Shown: piece by piece, positions 37,874 through 47,785 of the stretch
Numbering within the stretch: position 1 is the first letter of the stretch
How the letters are laid out: the number at the start of each line of letters is the position of its first letter
Origin: an uncultured bacterium
GTDB lineage: Bacteria; Cyanobacteriota; Vampirovibrionia; Gastranaerophilales; Gastranaerophilaceae
Assembly (NCBI GenBank): GCA_950022495.1
Contig: CATLLJ010000004.1
Location: 47,730-111,729 of the forward strand
Direction: 5' to 3'
Length of the DNA: 64,000 nt
The notes under the pieces: generated by a model
The model's database searches: none
Seen by the model: the letters and a program-made list of their open reading frames with translations, nothing else
Told to the model about the DNA's origin: nothing
Made by a program: the position numbers and the translations under genes

Positions 37874-38092
37874 ATGAACGAAAAAATTTTATTACAATCA
37901 GAAAACAGAGAAAAAGAAAATAGAACACTGGATATTCTGGTAAACCTGAACAGTTATCTTGAAATAGCCGCTTCATACGTTGGCAATAACGATAACAACA
38001 AGGAGTTATTCCACATAGGGTTGTTAATCGACAACATGCAAAAAGAAGTAAGAGAATTGATGGAAATCAACGGTTTATTGGAAAGTGAGTAG
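37874..38092 (+). CDS. Small conserved protein of unknown function (intact copy of the 23623 locus)
   Basis: MNEKILLQSENREKENRTLDILVNLNSYLEIAASYVGNNDNNKELFHIGLLIDNMQKEVRELMEINGLLESE; RBS aaaggagaaaa. Confidence 0.8.
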   Translation: MNEKILLQSENREKENRTLDILVNLNSYLEIAASYVGNNDNNKELFHIGLLIDNMQKEVRELMEINGLLESE

Positions 38093-38109
38093 AATATTTT
38101 AAAATAAGC

Positions 38110-38188
38110 TAGATTGCTTCGTCGTTTCACTCCTCGCAATGACAATAGGAGCTAAGTCATTGCGAGGGCTTTAGCCCGTGGCAATCTA
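38110..38188. repeat. Dispersed repeat (3' half of family R1), copy E
   Basis: TAGATTGCTTCGTCGTTTCACTCCTCGCAATGACAATAGGAGCTAAGTCATTGCGAGGGCTTTAGCCCGTGGCAATCTA; near identical to 23978-24055. Confidence 0.85.
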
Positions 38189-38369
38189 TTAAACACTTAA
38201 GTTGAGCAGTTGGGCTGAAACAACCTTGTTCTACTTTGACACCCTCCCCTTTACTTTCCTCCCATCAAGGGCGGGCAACATGTGAGTCGGGGTTTACACC
38301 CCAACAAAATACTTATAGATTTTATGTAAACATTTTTATTTTGAGCTAAATTTATGCTATTATTTTTCT

Positions 38370-38912
38370 ATGAATTTTGAAGAAAAAACACTTACTTCTA
38401 AGGTCGTTTATGATGGTAAGGTCATTACTGTTATAAAAGATGATGTTGAAGTTGCTGACGGTCACAAATCTTTTAGAGAAGTTATCCTGCACAGCGGCGG
38501 TGTGGTTATTGTCGCTTTAAAGGATTCTACAACAATTTTGCTTGTTAAACAATACCGCTATCCTTTAAAGCAAACAGTTTTGGAGCTTCCGGCAGGCAAG
38601 TTAGAAATTGGCGAAGATCCCGATGAGGCTTGCAAGCGTGAACTTGAAGAGGAAACCGGTTACAGAGCAAAAAGCTGGAAGTCTTTAGGTTATATCAATA
38701 CAACACCGGGAATTTGTACGGAAAAATTGTATTTGTATCTTGCTTCAGATTTAGAATTTGTCGGCGAACATCCGGATGAAGGCGAAATTATTAAGTGTTA
38801 TGAATATAAATTTTCTGAGATTTTCCAAATGATAAATGACGGCACAATCAATGATGCAAAAACAATTTGTGCACTATCCCGTGCATTTTGTGGAGGATTT
38901 ACACATGATTAA
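38370..38912 (+). CDS. NUDIX hydrolase (ADP-ribose pyrophosphatase-like)
   Basis: Nudix box GKLEIGEDPDEACKRELEEETGYRA. Confidence 0.93.
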   Translation: MNFEEKTLTSKVVYDGKVITVIKDDVEVADGHKSFREVILHSGGVVIVALKDSTTILLVKQYRYPLKQTVLELPAGKLEIGEDPDEACKRELEEETGYRAKSWKSLGYINTTPGICTEKLYLYLASDLEFVGEHPDEGEIIKCYEYKFSEIFQMINDGTINDAKTICALSRAFCGGFTHD

Positions 38913-39705
38913 AATGATTGCTACTGATATTGACGGAACTATTTTGAAATGGGGGTTAGAATTTACTCCTGCAATGAAAGATTGTGTTGAAAAACTAAAA
39001 CAGTCAGGAATTAAATTGGTTCTTGTCACCGGCAGAATGCATTGTGCCACATTGCCTGTTGCAAAAGAACTCGGGCTTGATACTCCGATAATTTCTTATC
39101 AGGGTGGCTTGATTAAAGATTGTGAAAACAATACACTTTATCAAAAAAATTTATCAAATGATTATGCAAAAGAAATTATCAAATGGGCAAGAGAAAATAA
39201 TATTCATATAAATTTGTATCTTGACGATAAACTTTATGTTGAGCAGGATAATGATATTGTTAAATCATATACCGACGGAAAATTTATTGATTATACAGTG
39301 TGCAATTTTGACGATTTGGAAATTGAGAATGTTAATAAAATTCTTGCAATAGATTTAAATGATGCTGAAAAAGTTACGGGCTGGGTAAACGAGTTAAAAG
39401 AAAAATATCCGGATTTATATATTGTGAAATCAACTCCATATTTCTGTGAAATCGGCTGCAGTGATGCAAAAAAATCACTTGGGGTTCAGCATCTGTGTGA
39501 AATGTGGGGGATAAAACCTGAAGAAGTTTTGACAATCGGCGATCAGAACAATGATATTGATTTAGTTCAATGCGGCGGAATAGGTGTTGCTATGGGAAAC
39601 GGCACACCCGAATTAAAGGAATGTGCCGATTTCATAACTGATACCGTTGAAAATGACGGTTTTGTAAAAGCTGTCGAAAAATTTGTTATTCCAGTTCAGG
39701 AATAG
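38905..39705 (+). CDS. Cof-type HAD family hydrolase
   Basis: MIKMIATDIDGTILKWG; LVTGR; IGDQNNDIDLVQCGGIGVAMGNG. Overlaps the NUDIX stop (start 38905). Confidence 0.93.
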   Translation: MIKMIATDIDGTILKWGLEFTPAMKDCVEKLKQSGIKLVLVTGRMHCATLPVAKELGLDTPIISYQGGLIKDCENNTLYQKNLSNDYAKEIIKWARENNIHINLYLDDKLYVEQDNDIVKSYTDGKFIDYTVCNFDDLEIENVNKILAIDLNDAEKVTGWVNELKEKYPDLYIVKSTPYFCEIGCSDAKKSLGVQHLCEMWGIKPEEVLTIGDQNNDIDLVQCGGIGVAMGNGTPELKECADFITDTVENDGFVKAVEKFVIPVQE

Positions 39706-40381
39706 TAAATTTAACTCCGCATCTTGAGCAATAGATTTGTAAACCATCTTCATCAAGGTCTACATCTGCCAGTCCCATTACTCTTGTTTTTCCGTTTTCG
39801 TCTTTTGTAACTTTGAATTTAAGTTTACATTCCGGACAAACTGCGTAAGTAATATCGCCAACTTTTGTAATTTCAGCTTTTGGAGATTCTTTTACTCTTT
39901 TTTTAGAGGGTGTGGCATCATTTATACCTTCACCTCCGCAATAATGATCAACAAATTCTGCTAAAATATTACCTAAACCGCCCATTGGAACATAGTTTCT
40001 AATTGGTTCAATAACAACAGCGTTACCATAAGCAATAACTTCAGCGGTTCCGCCTGTGCCGTACATTACAGGGGTGATTTCAAAACGGAAATTAATAATA
40101 GCATTAGCACCGATTCTTCTTGCAGAAGAAACCATTCTGTCCCAGGCTCTTTGACGAACTTCGTCTGACAATTCTGTATATGATGTTAATTCACCACCGG
40201 TTACGTTTTTACAGCCCATCATTGTATCTTGAACAAAGTCTTTTGCTCTCATTGAGATACCCCAGACAACACCTTTGTAATCCATTACCTGATAACCTTC
40301 AAAGGTTTCTTTTTCGGTTACAAGAATTCGGCTGCCAACTTCGGGTCTGGTTCCAGCCAGTAAGTCTTCACGATTAATCAT
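39686..40381 (-). CDS. YbjQ/UPF0145-like domain protein with C-terminal zinc ribbon
   Basis: WDRMVSSARRIGANAIINFRFEITP...EVIAYGNAVVIEPI plus CPECKLKF...CSRCGVKF. Confidence 0.8.
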   Translation of the reverse strand: MINREDLLAGTRPEVGSRILVTEKETFEGYQVMDYKGVVWGISMRAKDFVQDTMMGCKNVTGGELTSYTELSDEVRQRAWDRMVSSARRIGANAIINFRFEITPVMYGTGGTAEVIAYGNAVVIEPIRNYVPMGGLGNILAEFVDHYCGGEGINDATPSKKRVKESPKAEITKVGDITYAVCPECKLKFKVTKDENGKTRVMGLADVDLDEDGLQIYCSRCGVKFTIPELE

Positions 40382-41004
40382 AATTCCATCCTTTCTTTAT
40401 TCATTTGTTTCATAATTATGTTTGAATATTCTTCTTCTAAATCTAAAAGAGCCTGTTTTTGCTTAATATATCCTTCGCAGGTTTTACCTTCAACAAGTTT
40501 TTCGCAGCCTTTGCAGATGCGGTCGCCGCTGCGTTTTTTGTTATAAATTGTCCGTAGAATTATAAATACAAGAATACTTCCAAATCCTGTGTATATGTTG
40601 AATTTGAAACTAACAACAAAAAATGCGGCAAGAAAAATTCCGTCATAAAATCTTATAAAATCTTTGGTTAATCTGCGGAATTTTGAATAAATTGTTGGAT
40701 AAGAAACTACAAAGGTCAAAATAAATCCTGCTAAACCTAAGTAAAAAAACTTATCAAGGTGTACGCTCTTGATTGATGTAATACAAAGGATTGCTGATAT
40801 TAGAAATCCTGTATACAAAATCAGACAACTTCTACATACATATAATCCAAAAATTTTCAAAGTATTATCTTTATATCTTTCACATAATGGTTTATGCAAA
40901 AAGATATATTTATAGAAATGTTTATAAAACAAAAATCTGTATAATAAGGCTTTATTTAGTCTTGTCAGTAACATTTGAGTCATTAGTCTCTTCCAGATTA
41001 GCAC
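40378..41004 (-). CDS. DUF2085-like membrane protein with Cys motifs
   Basis: HKPLCERYKDNTLKIFGLYVCRSCLILYTGFLISAIL; CKGCEKL; start uncertain. Confidence 0.6.
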   Translation of the reverse strand: MLIWKRLMTQMLLTRLNKALLYRFLFYKHFYKYIFLHKPLCERYKDNTLKIFGLYVCRSCLILYTGFLISAILCITSIKSVHLDKFFYLGLAGFILTFVVSYPTIYSKFRRLTKDFIRFYDGIFLAAFFVVSFKFNIYTGFGSILVFIILRTIYNKKRSGDRICKGCEKLVEGKTCEGYIKQKQALLDLEEEYSNIIMKQMNKERMEL

Positions 41005-41293
41005 CGCAAACTTTACAGGTCATGGATTCCATGTTTTCAGAACGGAATGATTCACCGCAAGACGGACATTTATAAAATTTTCGAGATCTAACAGATTTGA
41101 TAAATCCGATAATACCTATAATTATTATTAAGGTCATTAAACCTGTGGTTATAAAATCAGAAGTATCAGGCTGTCTTGTATATGTGGTTTTGCTATTAAC
41201 TTCAATAGTAGTGCTGGTTTTAGCGTTATTATTGTAGTTTTGTGAGAAAACCGGACGCGTTGTTGTTACAGTTTTTCTGTGAAATGTGGTCAT
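40952..41293 (-). CDS. Single-TM zinc-ribbon protein
   Basis: TM FITTGLMTLIIIIGIIGFI; CPSCGESFRSENMESMTCKVCGANL. Confidence 0.7.
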   Translation of the reverse strand: MTTFHRKTVTTTRPVFSQNYNNNAKTSTTIEVNSKTTYTRQPDTSDFITTGLMTLIIIIGIIGFIKSVRSRKFYKCPSCGESFRSENMESMTCKVCGANLEETNDSNVTDKTK

Positions 41294-41349
41294 ATAAATC
41301 TCCTTTTATTTTTATTGTATACTTTTCATTTATTTTTACATCATATAAA

Positions 41350-41670
41350 TTAAGGACATTCCGGAGGGTCGAGTCTTGATAAGCATAAAGGACATCTTAA
41401 CGGTAATTTCTTTTTGTATTTGAAAGTTCCGCCGCATTTAGGGCAAAGATAGTCTTTCTTTTTTGTTGCGATGATAAAAAGAATAATACCCCCGATAATT
41501 GAACCTATTATTGTGCCGATAATAACTATGTAAATAATCAGTGAAAATACAAAGGAATAAATTTTGTATGGATAATAAATAGCCATATCAACATCTGTAT
41601 AAATTGGTGTTGGTGTTTTTGTGCAGGTTGAATGAGGATTTACTTGACGAGTTACAACAGGTGCTGTCAT
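41350..41670 (-). CDS. Single-TM zinc-ribbon protein
   Basis: TM FSLIIYIVIIGTIIGSIIGGIILFI; CPKCGGTFKYKKKLPLRCPLC. Confidence 0.7.
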   Translation of the reverse strand: MTAPVVTRQVNPHSTCTKTPTPIYTDVDMAIYYPYKIYSFVFSLIIYIVIIGTIIGSIIGGIILFIIATKKKDYLCPKCGGTFKYKKKLPLRCPLCLSRLDPPECP

Positions 41671-41751
41671 ACTTTCCCTTTATATTCTATTTTATTATTA
41701 TAACATATAATGCAAAAGTATGCTATAATAGTAAAAGAAAGGTTTTTTTAT

Positions 41752-42243
41752 ATGTATAGAATTGGTATCGGTTATGATATTCATAAATTAATTGAAGGCA
41801 GGGATTTAATTATCGGCGGGATAAAAATTACGCACGAAAAGGGGCTTCTCGGACATTCAGATGCGGATGTTTTAATTCATGCAATAATTGATGCGATGCT
41901 CGGGGCACTTGCACTTGATGATATTGGAACTCTTTTTCCTGATACCGATCCAAAATATAAAGATATTGATAGCACAGTACTTTTGAAACATGTTTATAAT
42001 CTTGTTCAAGATAAGGGTTACGGAATTGTAAATATAGACAGCAATATTATTGCACAGGCTCCGAAAATGATGCCGTATATTCCTAAGATGAAAGAAGTAT
42101 TGTGTAAGATATTAGATATTTCGCCTGACGACTTTTCAATTAAAGCAAAAACGAAAGAGCAGCTTGATGCAGTCGGACAAAAACTTGCAATAGAAGCAAA
42201 TGCTGTTATATTACTCGAGAAACGTATGAAAAAAATGTATTAA
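41752..42243 (+). CDS. ispF: 2-C-methyl-D-erythritol 2,4-cyclodiphosphate synthase
   Basis: MYRIGIGYDIHKLIEGRDLIIGG...GHSDADVLIHAIIDAMLGALALDDIGTLFPD (start 41752). Confidence 0.97.
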   Translation: MYRIGIGYDIHKLIEGRDLIIGGIKITHEKGLLGHSDADVLIHAIIDAMLGALALDDIGTLFPDTDPKYKDIDSTVLLKHVYNLVQDKGYGIVNIDSNIIAQAPKMMPYIPKMKEVLCKILDISPDDFSIKAKTKEQLDAVGQKLAIEANAVILLEKRMKKMY

Positions 42244-42245
42244 AG

Positions 42246-42274
42246 AAAGTCGTCTGTTAAAGACGACTTTTTTT
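42246..42274. terminator. Terminator
   Basis: aaagtcgtctgttaaagacgactttttt. Confidence 0.8.
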
Positions 42275-42281
42275 AATTGTT

Positions 42282-43469
42282 CTAATTATTTTCACTGTAC
42301 CAGTCGATATTTCTGGTTACATACATTATTACTGCTATTATTATGAATAAACCTAAACTTCCGAACAGTAATGATAAATCCTGCAAGGTTAATAGAATAT
42401 ATAAGAAAGCATATAATACTGTCATAATTCCAGCTATAACAAACGTAAATAATAAATTTTTACCTTTTGTTATGACAAAATATGTATATAGGCTTATTAA
42501 ACTTAAAATCATCAGTGTGGATATAATATATGCATATAAAAATGGTATAAATTCAGACAAAGATACAAGTAAAAGATAAAATATCAGCATTGCAATGCCC
42601 ATCATTAAATATTGAAGAGGATGGATAGGGTATTCTTTTTTAGAAGTAATTTCAAAGATAAAGTAAGCTAAAAATGTCAGAACTAAAAACAAGAAGGCAT
42701 ATTTGACGGCTCTTATTGCCATTCTATAATTATCAACAGGAGTTAAGAATGATACAGTCAAACATGGTATATCCAGATTGGAACTTGCTATTGACGGAAT
42801 ACTCCATTCTGCTTCAAATTTATTCTTTTCGATTTTTCTTGATACAGGCAAAAAATCACCTTCAAAACTTGGATTGTCCCAGTTGCCTTTGATGGTCATT
42901 TTATTGTTTTCACCATCAGGAACCATATTAAAACTATTCAAACCCCTTATTTTGTATTGAACCTCAAACGGTATAGTTGAAGCTGAAGTAGTTAAGTATT
43001 TAGAATATTTTATATTATTATTTGTTTCCAGATTTCCGTTTAATAATTTGAATTTCGGTTTTTCAATAAAACCTTTAGAATCACTTACATTTAAATCCAA
43101 ATCTGCTTTTATATTTTTTAATACTCCTGCCGGATTTTTAAAATTTCCTTTAACTGTAATTTCAGCAGTATAAACCGGAACGGTAAAAATTCCTTTTTTT
43201 CTTAATTCTGTTTGGATATTAACATTTGTATTATAATCTTGCGGTTTTAAATGTTGATACATAGAATTATCTTTAACAGGAATATTTAAACTTAAAGTTG
43301 GTGCATTTATTTTTTGTACACCTGCCCAGGATGTGCTTATATTGTTAACAGCCTCTTCTTTGTATGATTCGCGGCTTGTTACAATACCTGCAAGAAATCC
43401 TATTGGGATGAGTAAAACTAATAATACCCCCAATATTACACAAAATTTTTTCATTTTAGACTTTTCCAT
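42282..43469 (-). CDS. CreD-like inner membrane protein
   Basis: VTSRESYKEEAVNNISTSWAGVQ...TLSLNIPV; NKFEAEWSIPSIAS; multiple C-terminal TMs including HPLQYLMMGIAMLIFYLLLVSLSE. Confidence 0.85.
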   Translation of the reverse strand: MEKSKMKKFCVILGVLLVLLIPIGFLAGIVTSRESYKEEAVNNISTSWAGVQKINAPTLSLNIPVKDNSMYQHLKPQDYNTNVNIQTELRKKGIFTVPVYTAEITVKGNFKNPAGVLKNIKADLDLNVSDSKGFIEKPKFKLLNGNLETNNNIKYSKYLTTSASTIPFEVQYKIRGLNSFNMVPDGENNKMTIKGNWDNPSFEGDFLPVSRKIEKNKFEAEWSIPSIASSNLDIPCLTVSFLTPVDNYRMAIRAVKYAFLFLVLTFLAYFIFEITSKKEYPIHPLQYLMMGIAMLIFYLLLVSLSEFIPFLYAYIISTLMILSLISLYTYFVITKGKNLLFTFVIAGIMTVLYAFLYILLTLQDLSLLFGSLGLFIIIAVIMYVTRNIDWYSENN

Positions 43470-43607
43470 AATACCTCCTTGTGAGTTGTATTAAATTTTA
43501 TTATACACATTATTACCCGATTGGGTATAGCCAAGTGTCTATTAAATTTAAACATCACAAATTTAGCTTGTTACAAGCCTATTCGCGGAGTTCATAGAAA
43601 TGTAAAT

Positions 43608-44429
43608 CTACATTTCAGAAACGTCAGGTAAATCAATTCTTTTTAATCTTTGTTCTATACGCCTGTACCATTTCAGGTGTTGTTTGAAAAGAATTTTGTA
43701 GTCATCAATATTTCCCTGAGAAATATTTCTGAATTGTTCATCGCAGATTTCTGTCAATTTTGCTTCTAAGAATTTTGTATAATCTTTTCGTTCAATATTA
43801 GGGTCAGTTAATTCAATACGTTTACCAAAGTCTACAATAACTTCCGGTCTGTTATCTCTCAAAAAACAATAATCAATAGAAACAGGAATTAAATTAACTT
43901 TGCCGTGTTTTTTAACTGCATTTTGTGCAATATAAGTCAAACCTGTTTGGAATTTAAACGGACGAAAATGAGGCGGTCTGATAATTCCTTGAGGGAAAAT
44001 ACATAGAACATTTCTCAAATCACTCAACAAATCTACTGAATATTGAAGAGCTTTAATTGCAGATTGAGCAGATTTTTTATTAACTGAATATGCACCACCG
44101 CGTCTTAGTAATGGAAATCTGTTAAGTTCTTCAACCATTAAACGGATTTCTTTATGACAAATTCTGTGGGTAATATTGTATAATACAATTCCGTCCCACC
44201 AGTTGCAATGTGGTGCAAAAAGAATTGTCGGATATTTTTCATCACGTTCTTTATAATTTTCTACACCATTATATCTGAATGCATAAAATCTGTTTTGAAG
44301 CATATTAAAAAAGAATAAACTTGCAATAGTTAACCAAAAACGATTTGTTTTTGCCGGTTTAAACTTTTCTTCTTTATTTCTAAGTTTTGTCGGTGGAATG
44401 TCCGAATATAATTTTTCCTTAGTTGCCAT
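43608..44429 (-). CDS. 1-acyl-sn-glycerol-3-phosphate acyltransferase-like (PlsC)
   Basis: LFAPHCNWWDGIVLYN (variant of HxxxxD), IFPQGIIRPPH. Confidence 0.8.
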   Translation of the reverse strand: MATKEKLYSDIPPTKLRNKEEKFKPAKTNRFWLTIASLFFFNMLQNRFYAFRYNGVENYKERDEKYPTILFAPHCNWWDGIVLYNITHRICHKEIRLMVEELNRFPLLRRGGAYSVNKKSAQSAIKALQYSVDLLSDLRNVLCIFPQGIIRPPHFRPFKFQTGLTYIAQNAVKKHGKVNLIPVSIDYCFLRDNRPEVIVDFGKRIELTDPNIERKDYTKFLEAKLTEICDEQFRNISQGNIDDYKILFKQHLKWYRRIEQRLKRIDLPDVSEM

Positions 44430-44642
44430 AAATATATTTTACCCCAGTAACATTAAAAATAAAACTTTCGATTAAGAAAACTTAACTTTTTAATAATAAT
44501 CTTCTCAAATTAAAAAAGCAAGTTAAACAGTTGGACAAAAATAAAAACTTTGTTCAGGTCAATTATAATTGATATTATCATTAGTGCAATGTGCTTAGTT
44601 TATGTTATACTTTTTTTGAGGATAAATGGAGTAAAATAAAAT

Positions 44643-47150
44643 ATGAAAGAAAGTTATTTTCCACAAGAAATAGAAAAAAAATGGCAGGGTATTTGGGAAG
44701 AAACCAGAGCTTTTAAAACTTTGGATGAATCAGATAAACCTAAATACTACGCATTATCAATGTTTCCGTATCCGTCAGGAAAACTGCACATGGGACACGT
44801 TAGAAACTATACAATTACAGACGTAATTGCAAGATTTAAAAAATCAAACGGATTCAATGTTTTACATCCGATTGGATGGGACAGCTTCGGGCTTCCTGCT
44901 GAAAACGCTGCAATGAAACACAATGCAGACCCTGAAACATGGACAGATGAAAACATTGCTTATATGACAAAACAATTAAAAATGTTAGGTCTGTCTTATG
45001 ACTGGGATAGAGAGGTTACAACCTGTAAGCCTGATTATTACAAATGGACACAGTGGTTGTTCTTACAACTTTATAAAAAAGGTTTAGTTTATAAAAAAGA
45101 AGCCGCAGTTAACTGGTGTAACGAATGCGGTACTGTTCTTGCAAACGAACAGGTAATCGACGGCAAATGCTGGAGATGCGACAGCGTTGTTGAGAAAAAA
45201 TACTTATCTCAATGGTTTATTAAAATCACGGAATATGCCGATGTATTATTAGAAGATTTGGATAAACTTCCGGGATGGGGCGACAATGTTAAAACAATGC
45301 AGGCTAATTGGATTGGTAAATCTAAGGGGGCAATTTTTAAATTCCCTGTAGTTGATGCTCCAAACGGTGAAGAAATGTATGTTCCTGTTTATACAACAAG
45401 ACCTGATACAGTATTCGGTATAACATACCTTGTTGTAGCACCTGAATACAAAGATATTGAAAAACTTACAACTGCTGAAAATAAAGATGCAGTAGAAGAA
45501 TACAGAGCAAACGCACGTAAAATGACTGAAATCGAAAGACTTTCAACTGATCGTGTAAAAACAGGTGTTCCTCTGGGAACTCATTGCCGCAATCCGTTCA
45601 ATGGCGAAATTTTCCCTCTATGGACAGCAGATTATGCATTGGTTGAATACGGAACAGGTGCAGTTATGGCGGTTCCGACTCACGACGAACGCGATTTTGA
45701 TTTCGCTAAAAAATACAATATGCCAATGAAAGTTGTTATTGAGCCATCAACCCCTCACCCTAACCCTCTCCCACAAGGGGCGAGGGAACTTACCGAAGCT
45801 TACACAGAACCTGGTGTTCTTGTAAATTCAGGCGAATTCAATGGAATGAAAAATAACGAAGCTAAAAAAGCTATTACAAAATGGGCAGTTGATAAAGGTT
45901 TTGGAGAATTCAAAACACAATACAGACTTCGCGACTGGTTAATTTCACGTCAAAGATACTGGGGTGCTCCGATTCCTGTTGTATATTGCGACAAATGTGG
46001 AATTCAACCTGTGCCGGAAGACCAATTACCGGTAATGCTTCCGAAAGATGTTGACTTCTCTGTTGCAGGTAAATCTCCAATTACAACTTCAAAAACATTT
46101 AAAGATACAGTTTGTCCTGTTTGCGGCGGACACGCAGTTCGTGAAACAGATACAATGGATACATTTGTATGTTCAAGCTGGTATTATTTGAGATACGCTG
46201 ATGCTAATAATTCAGAAAAATGTTTTGACAGAGACACAGTAAATCACTGGTTACCTGTTGACCAATATGTCGGCGGTATTGAACACGCAATTCTTCACCT
46301 GTTATATTCAAGATTTTTCACAAAAGCATTGCGTGATTGCGGACTTTTAGATTTTGATGAACCGTTCAAAAATCTTTTAACACAAGGTATGGTTCTTAAA
46401 GACGGTGCTAAAATGTCAAAATCTAAAGGCAACACTGTTGACCCTGATGAAATCTTTGAAAACTATGGTGCTGATACTGCAAGATTATTTATTCTTTCAG
46501 ATTCTCCTCCTGCAAGAGATTTTGACTGGTCAGATGCAGGGGTTGAAGGCTGTTATAAATTCTTGAACAGAGTTTGGAGACTTATTTCAACAAATGCTCA
46601 AAACATAACACTTGATTACAAATTGAACTTCCCGCTTGAAAAATCAAATGATGATTTAGTTAGAACAGTTCATATTGCAATTAAAGGAATTACAAATGAT
46701 ATTGCGAATGATTTCCAATTTAATACAGTAATTTCTAAATATCGTGAACTTACAAATGCAATTTATGATTGGCAGTCTAAAAAGTCTGAGTTAAATGAAG
46801 AAGACAAACAGGTATTGAGTTTTGCAATAGTATCATTGATGAAACTTATGTCACCTGTTGCAGTTCACTTAACAGAAGAAGCCTGGCATGAGTTGGGCGG
46901 TGAAGGTTCTATCCATGAACAACCATGGTGCAAATGGGATGAAAACCTGGCAAAATCAAGTTCAATAACTTTAGTTGTTCAAGTTAACGGAAAAGTTAAA
47001 GATAAAATTGAAGTTGATGCAGGTTTAAGTCAGGATGAAATGAAACAAGTTGCTTTAAACAGTGAAAAGATTAAAGCACAAACTGACGGTAAAACAATTG
47101 TTAAAACAATTGTTGTTCCGGGAAAACTTGTTAATATCGTTGTTAAATAA
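44643..47150 (+). CDS. leuS: Leucyl-tRNA synthetase
   Basis: MFPYPSGKLHMGHVRNYTITDVIARF; KMSKSKGNTVDPD; editing domain GTGAVMAVPTHDERDF. Confidence 0.98.
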   Translation: MKESYFPQEIEKKWQGIWEETRAFKTLDESDKPKYYALSMFPYPSGKLHMGHVRNYTITDVIARFKKSNGFNVLHPIGWDSFGLPAENAAMKHNADPETWTDENIAYMTKQLKMLGLSYDWDREVTTCKPDYYKWTQWLFLQLYKKGLVYKKEAAVNWCNECGTVLANEQVIDGKCWRCDSVVEKKYLSQWFIKITEYADVLLEDLDKLPGWGDNVKTMQANWIGKSKGAIFKFPVVDAPNGEEMYVPVYTTRPDTVFGITYLVVAPEYKDIEKLTTAENKDAVEEYRANARKMTEIERLSTDRVKTGVPLGTHCRNPFNGEIFPLWTADYALVEYGTGAVMAVPTHDERDFDFAKKYNMPMKVVIEPSTPHPNPLPQGARELTEAYTEPGVLVNSGEFNGMKNNEAKKAITKWAVDKGFGEFKTQYRLRDWLISRQRYWGAPIPVVYCDKCGIQPVPEDQLPVMLPKDVDFSVAGKSPITTSKTFKDTVCPVCGGHAVRETDTMDTFVCSSWYYLRYADANNSEKCFDRDTVNHWLPVDQYVGGIEHAILHLLYSRFFTKALRDCGLLDFDEPFKNLLTQGMVLKDGAKMSKSKGNTVDPDEIFENYGADTARLFILSDSPPARDFDWSDAGVEGCYKFLNRVWRLISTNAQNITLDYKLNFPLEKSNDDLVRTVHIAIKGITNDIANDFQFNTVISKYRELTNAIYDWQSKKSELNEEDKQVLSFAIVSLMKLMSPVAVHLTEEAWHELGGEGSIHEQPWCKWDENLAKSSSITLVVQVNGKVKDKIEVDAGLSQDEMKQVALNSEKIKAQTDGKTIVKTIVVPGKLVNIVVK
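45751..45789 (+). repeat. Palindromic repeat inserted in-frame inside leuS
   Basis: CCCCTCACCCTAACCCTCTCCCACAAGGGGCGAGGGAAC encoding TPHPNPLPQGARE. Confidence 0.85.
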
Positions 47151-47157
47151 TAAATTG

Positions 47158-47189
47158 AATCGGGTTAGATATCATCTAACCCGATTTTT
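47158..47189. terminator. Terminator after leuS
   Basis: aatcgggttagatatcatctaacccgattttt. Confidence 0.85.
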
Positions 47190-47778
47190 ATAATAAATGT
47201 TTAAAAAATTTTTTAATAGCATTCCAATTAACAATATGCTCTTGAGGTAGATTTTTGCCTATTTGTAAATACATACAAAGTTCACCGACTTTTAACCAGT
47301 GCACATTCTTTTTATATTTTATACATTTATCTAAATATTTATTCACTTTAGAATTATTTGATTTGAAACCAAGTTTTCTGTAAAAAACATGAGGAGGTCT
47401 GTAAGGATTAAAAATACTGCTTGCGACAAGATGAATTCTACCATGACAACCTTCATTTTTACTTTCGTTTTTTGCTAAATTTATAAAGGTAGTTCCAATA
47501 TTTTCATTAGAATAATATGAATGAAGTTCATCAATAAAAAATGATTTGTAATCATCGTTAATGGGGTAAAAAGATTTTCTTATATTTTTGCGGCAAACCA
47601 TTGGACCGGCAATCATTTTACCAAGATATCTGCCTGTTTTTGTATCACACATTCGATACTCGTGTGAATTAAAATCTGCTGCAGTAACTACATCTTCATA
47701 TACAATTCTAACTACAGGTTGTTTGTATATCAATCTTTCAGGAACAGATCTTTGAATTGTGCTTGCAAAATTATTCAT
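47188..47778 (-). CDS. GNAT-like acetyltransferase family protein (tandem paralog 1)
   Basis: GTTFINLAKNESKNEGCHGRIHLVASSIFNPYRPPHVFYRKLGFKS; paralog of the next ORF. Confidence 0.6.
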   Translation of the reverse strand: MNNFASTIQRSVPERLIYKQPVVRIVYEDVVTAADFNSHEYRMCDTKTGRYLGKMIAGPMVCRKNIRKSFYPINDDYKSFFIDELHSYYSNENIGTTFINLAKNESKNEGCHGRIHLVASSIFNPYRPPHVFYRKLGFKSNNSKVNKYLDKCIKYKKNVHWLKVGELCMYLQIGKNLPQEHIVNWNAIKKFFKHLL

Positions 47779-47785
47779 AATTACA

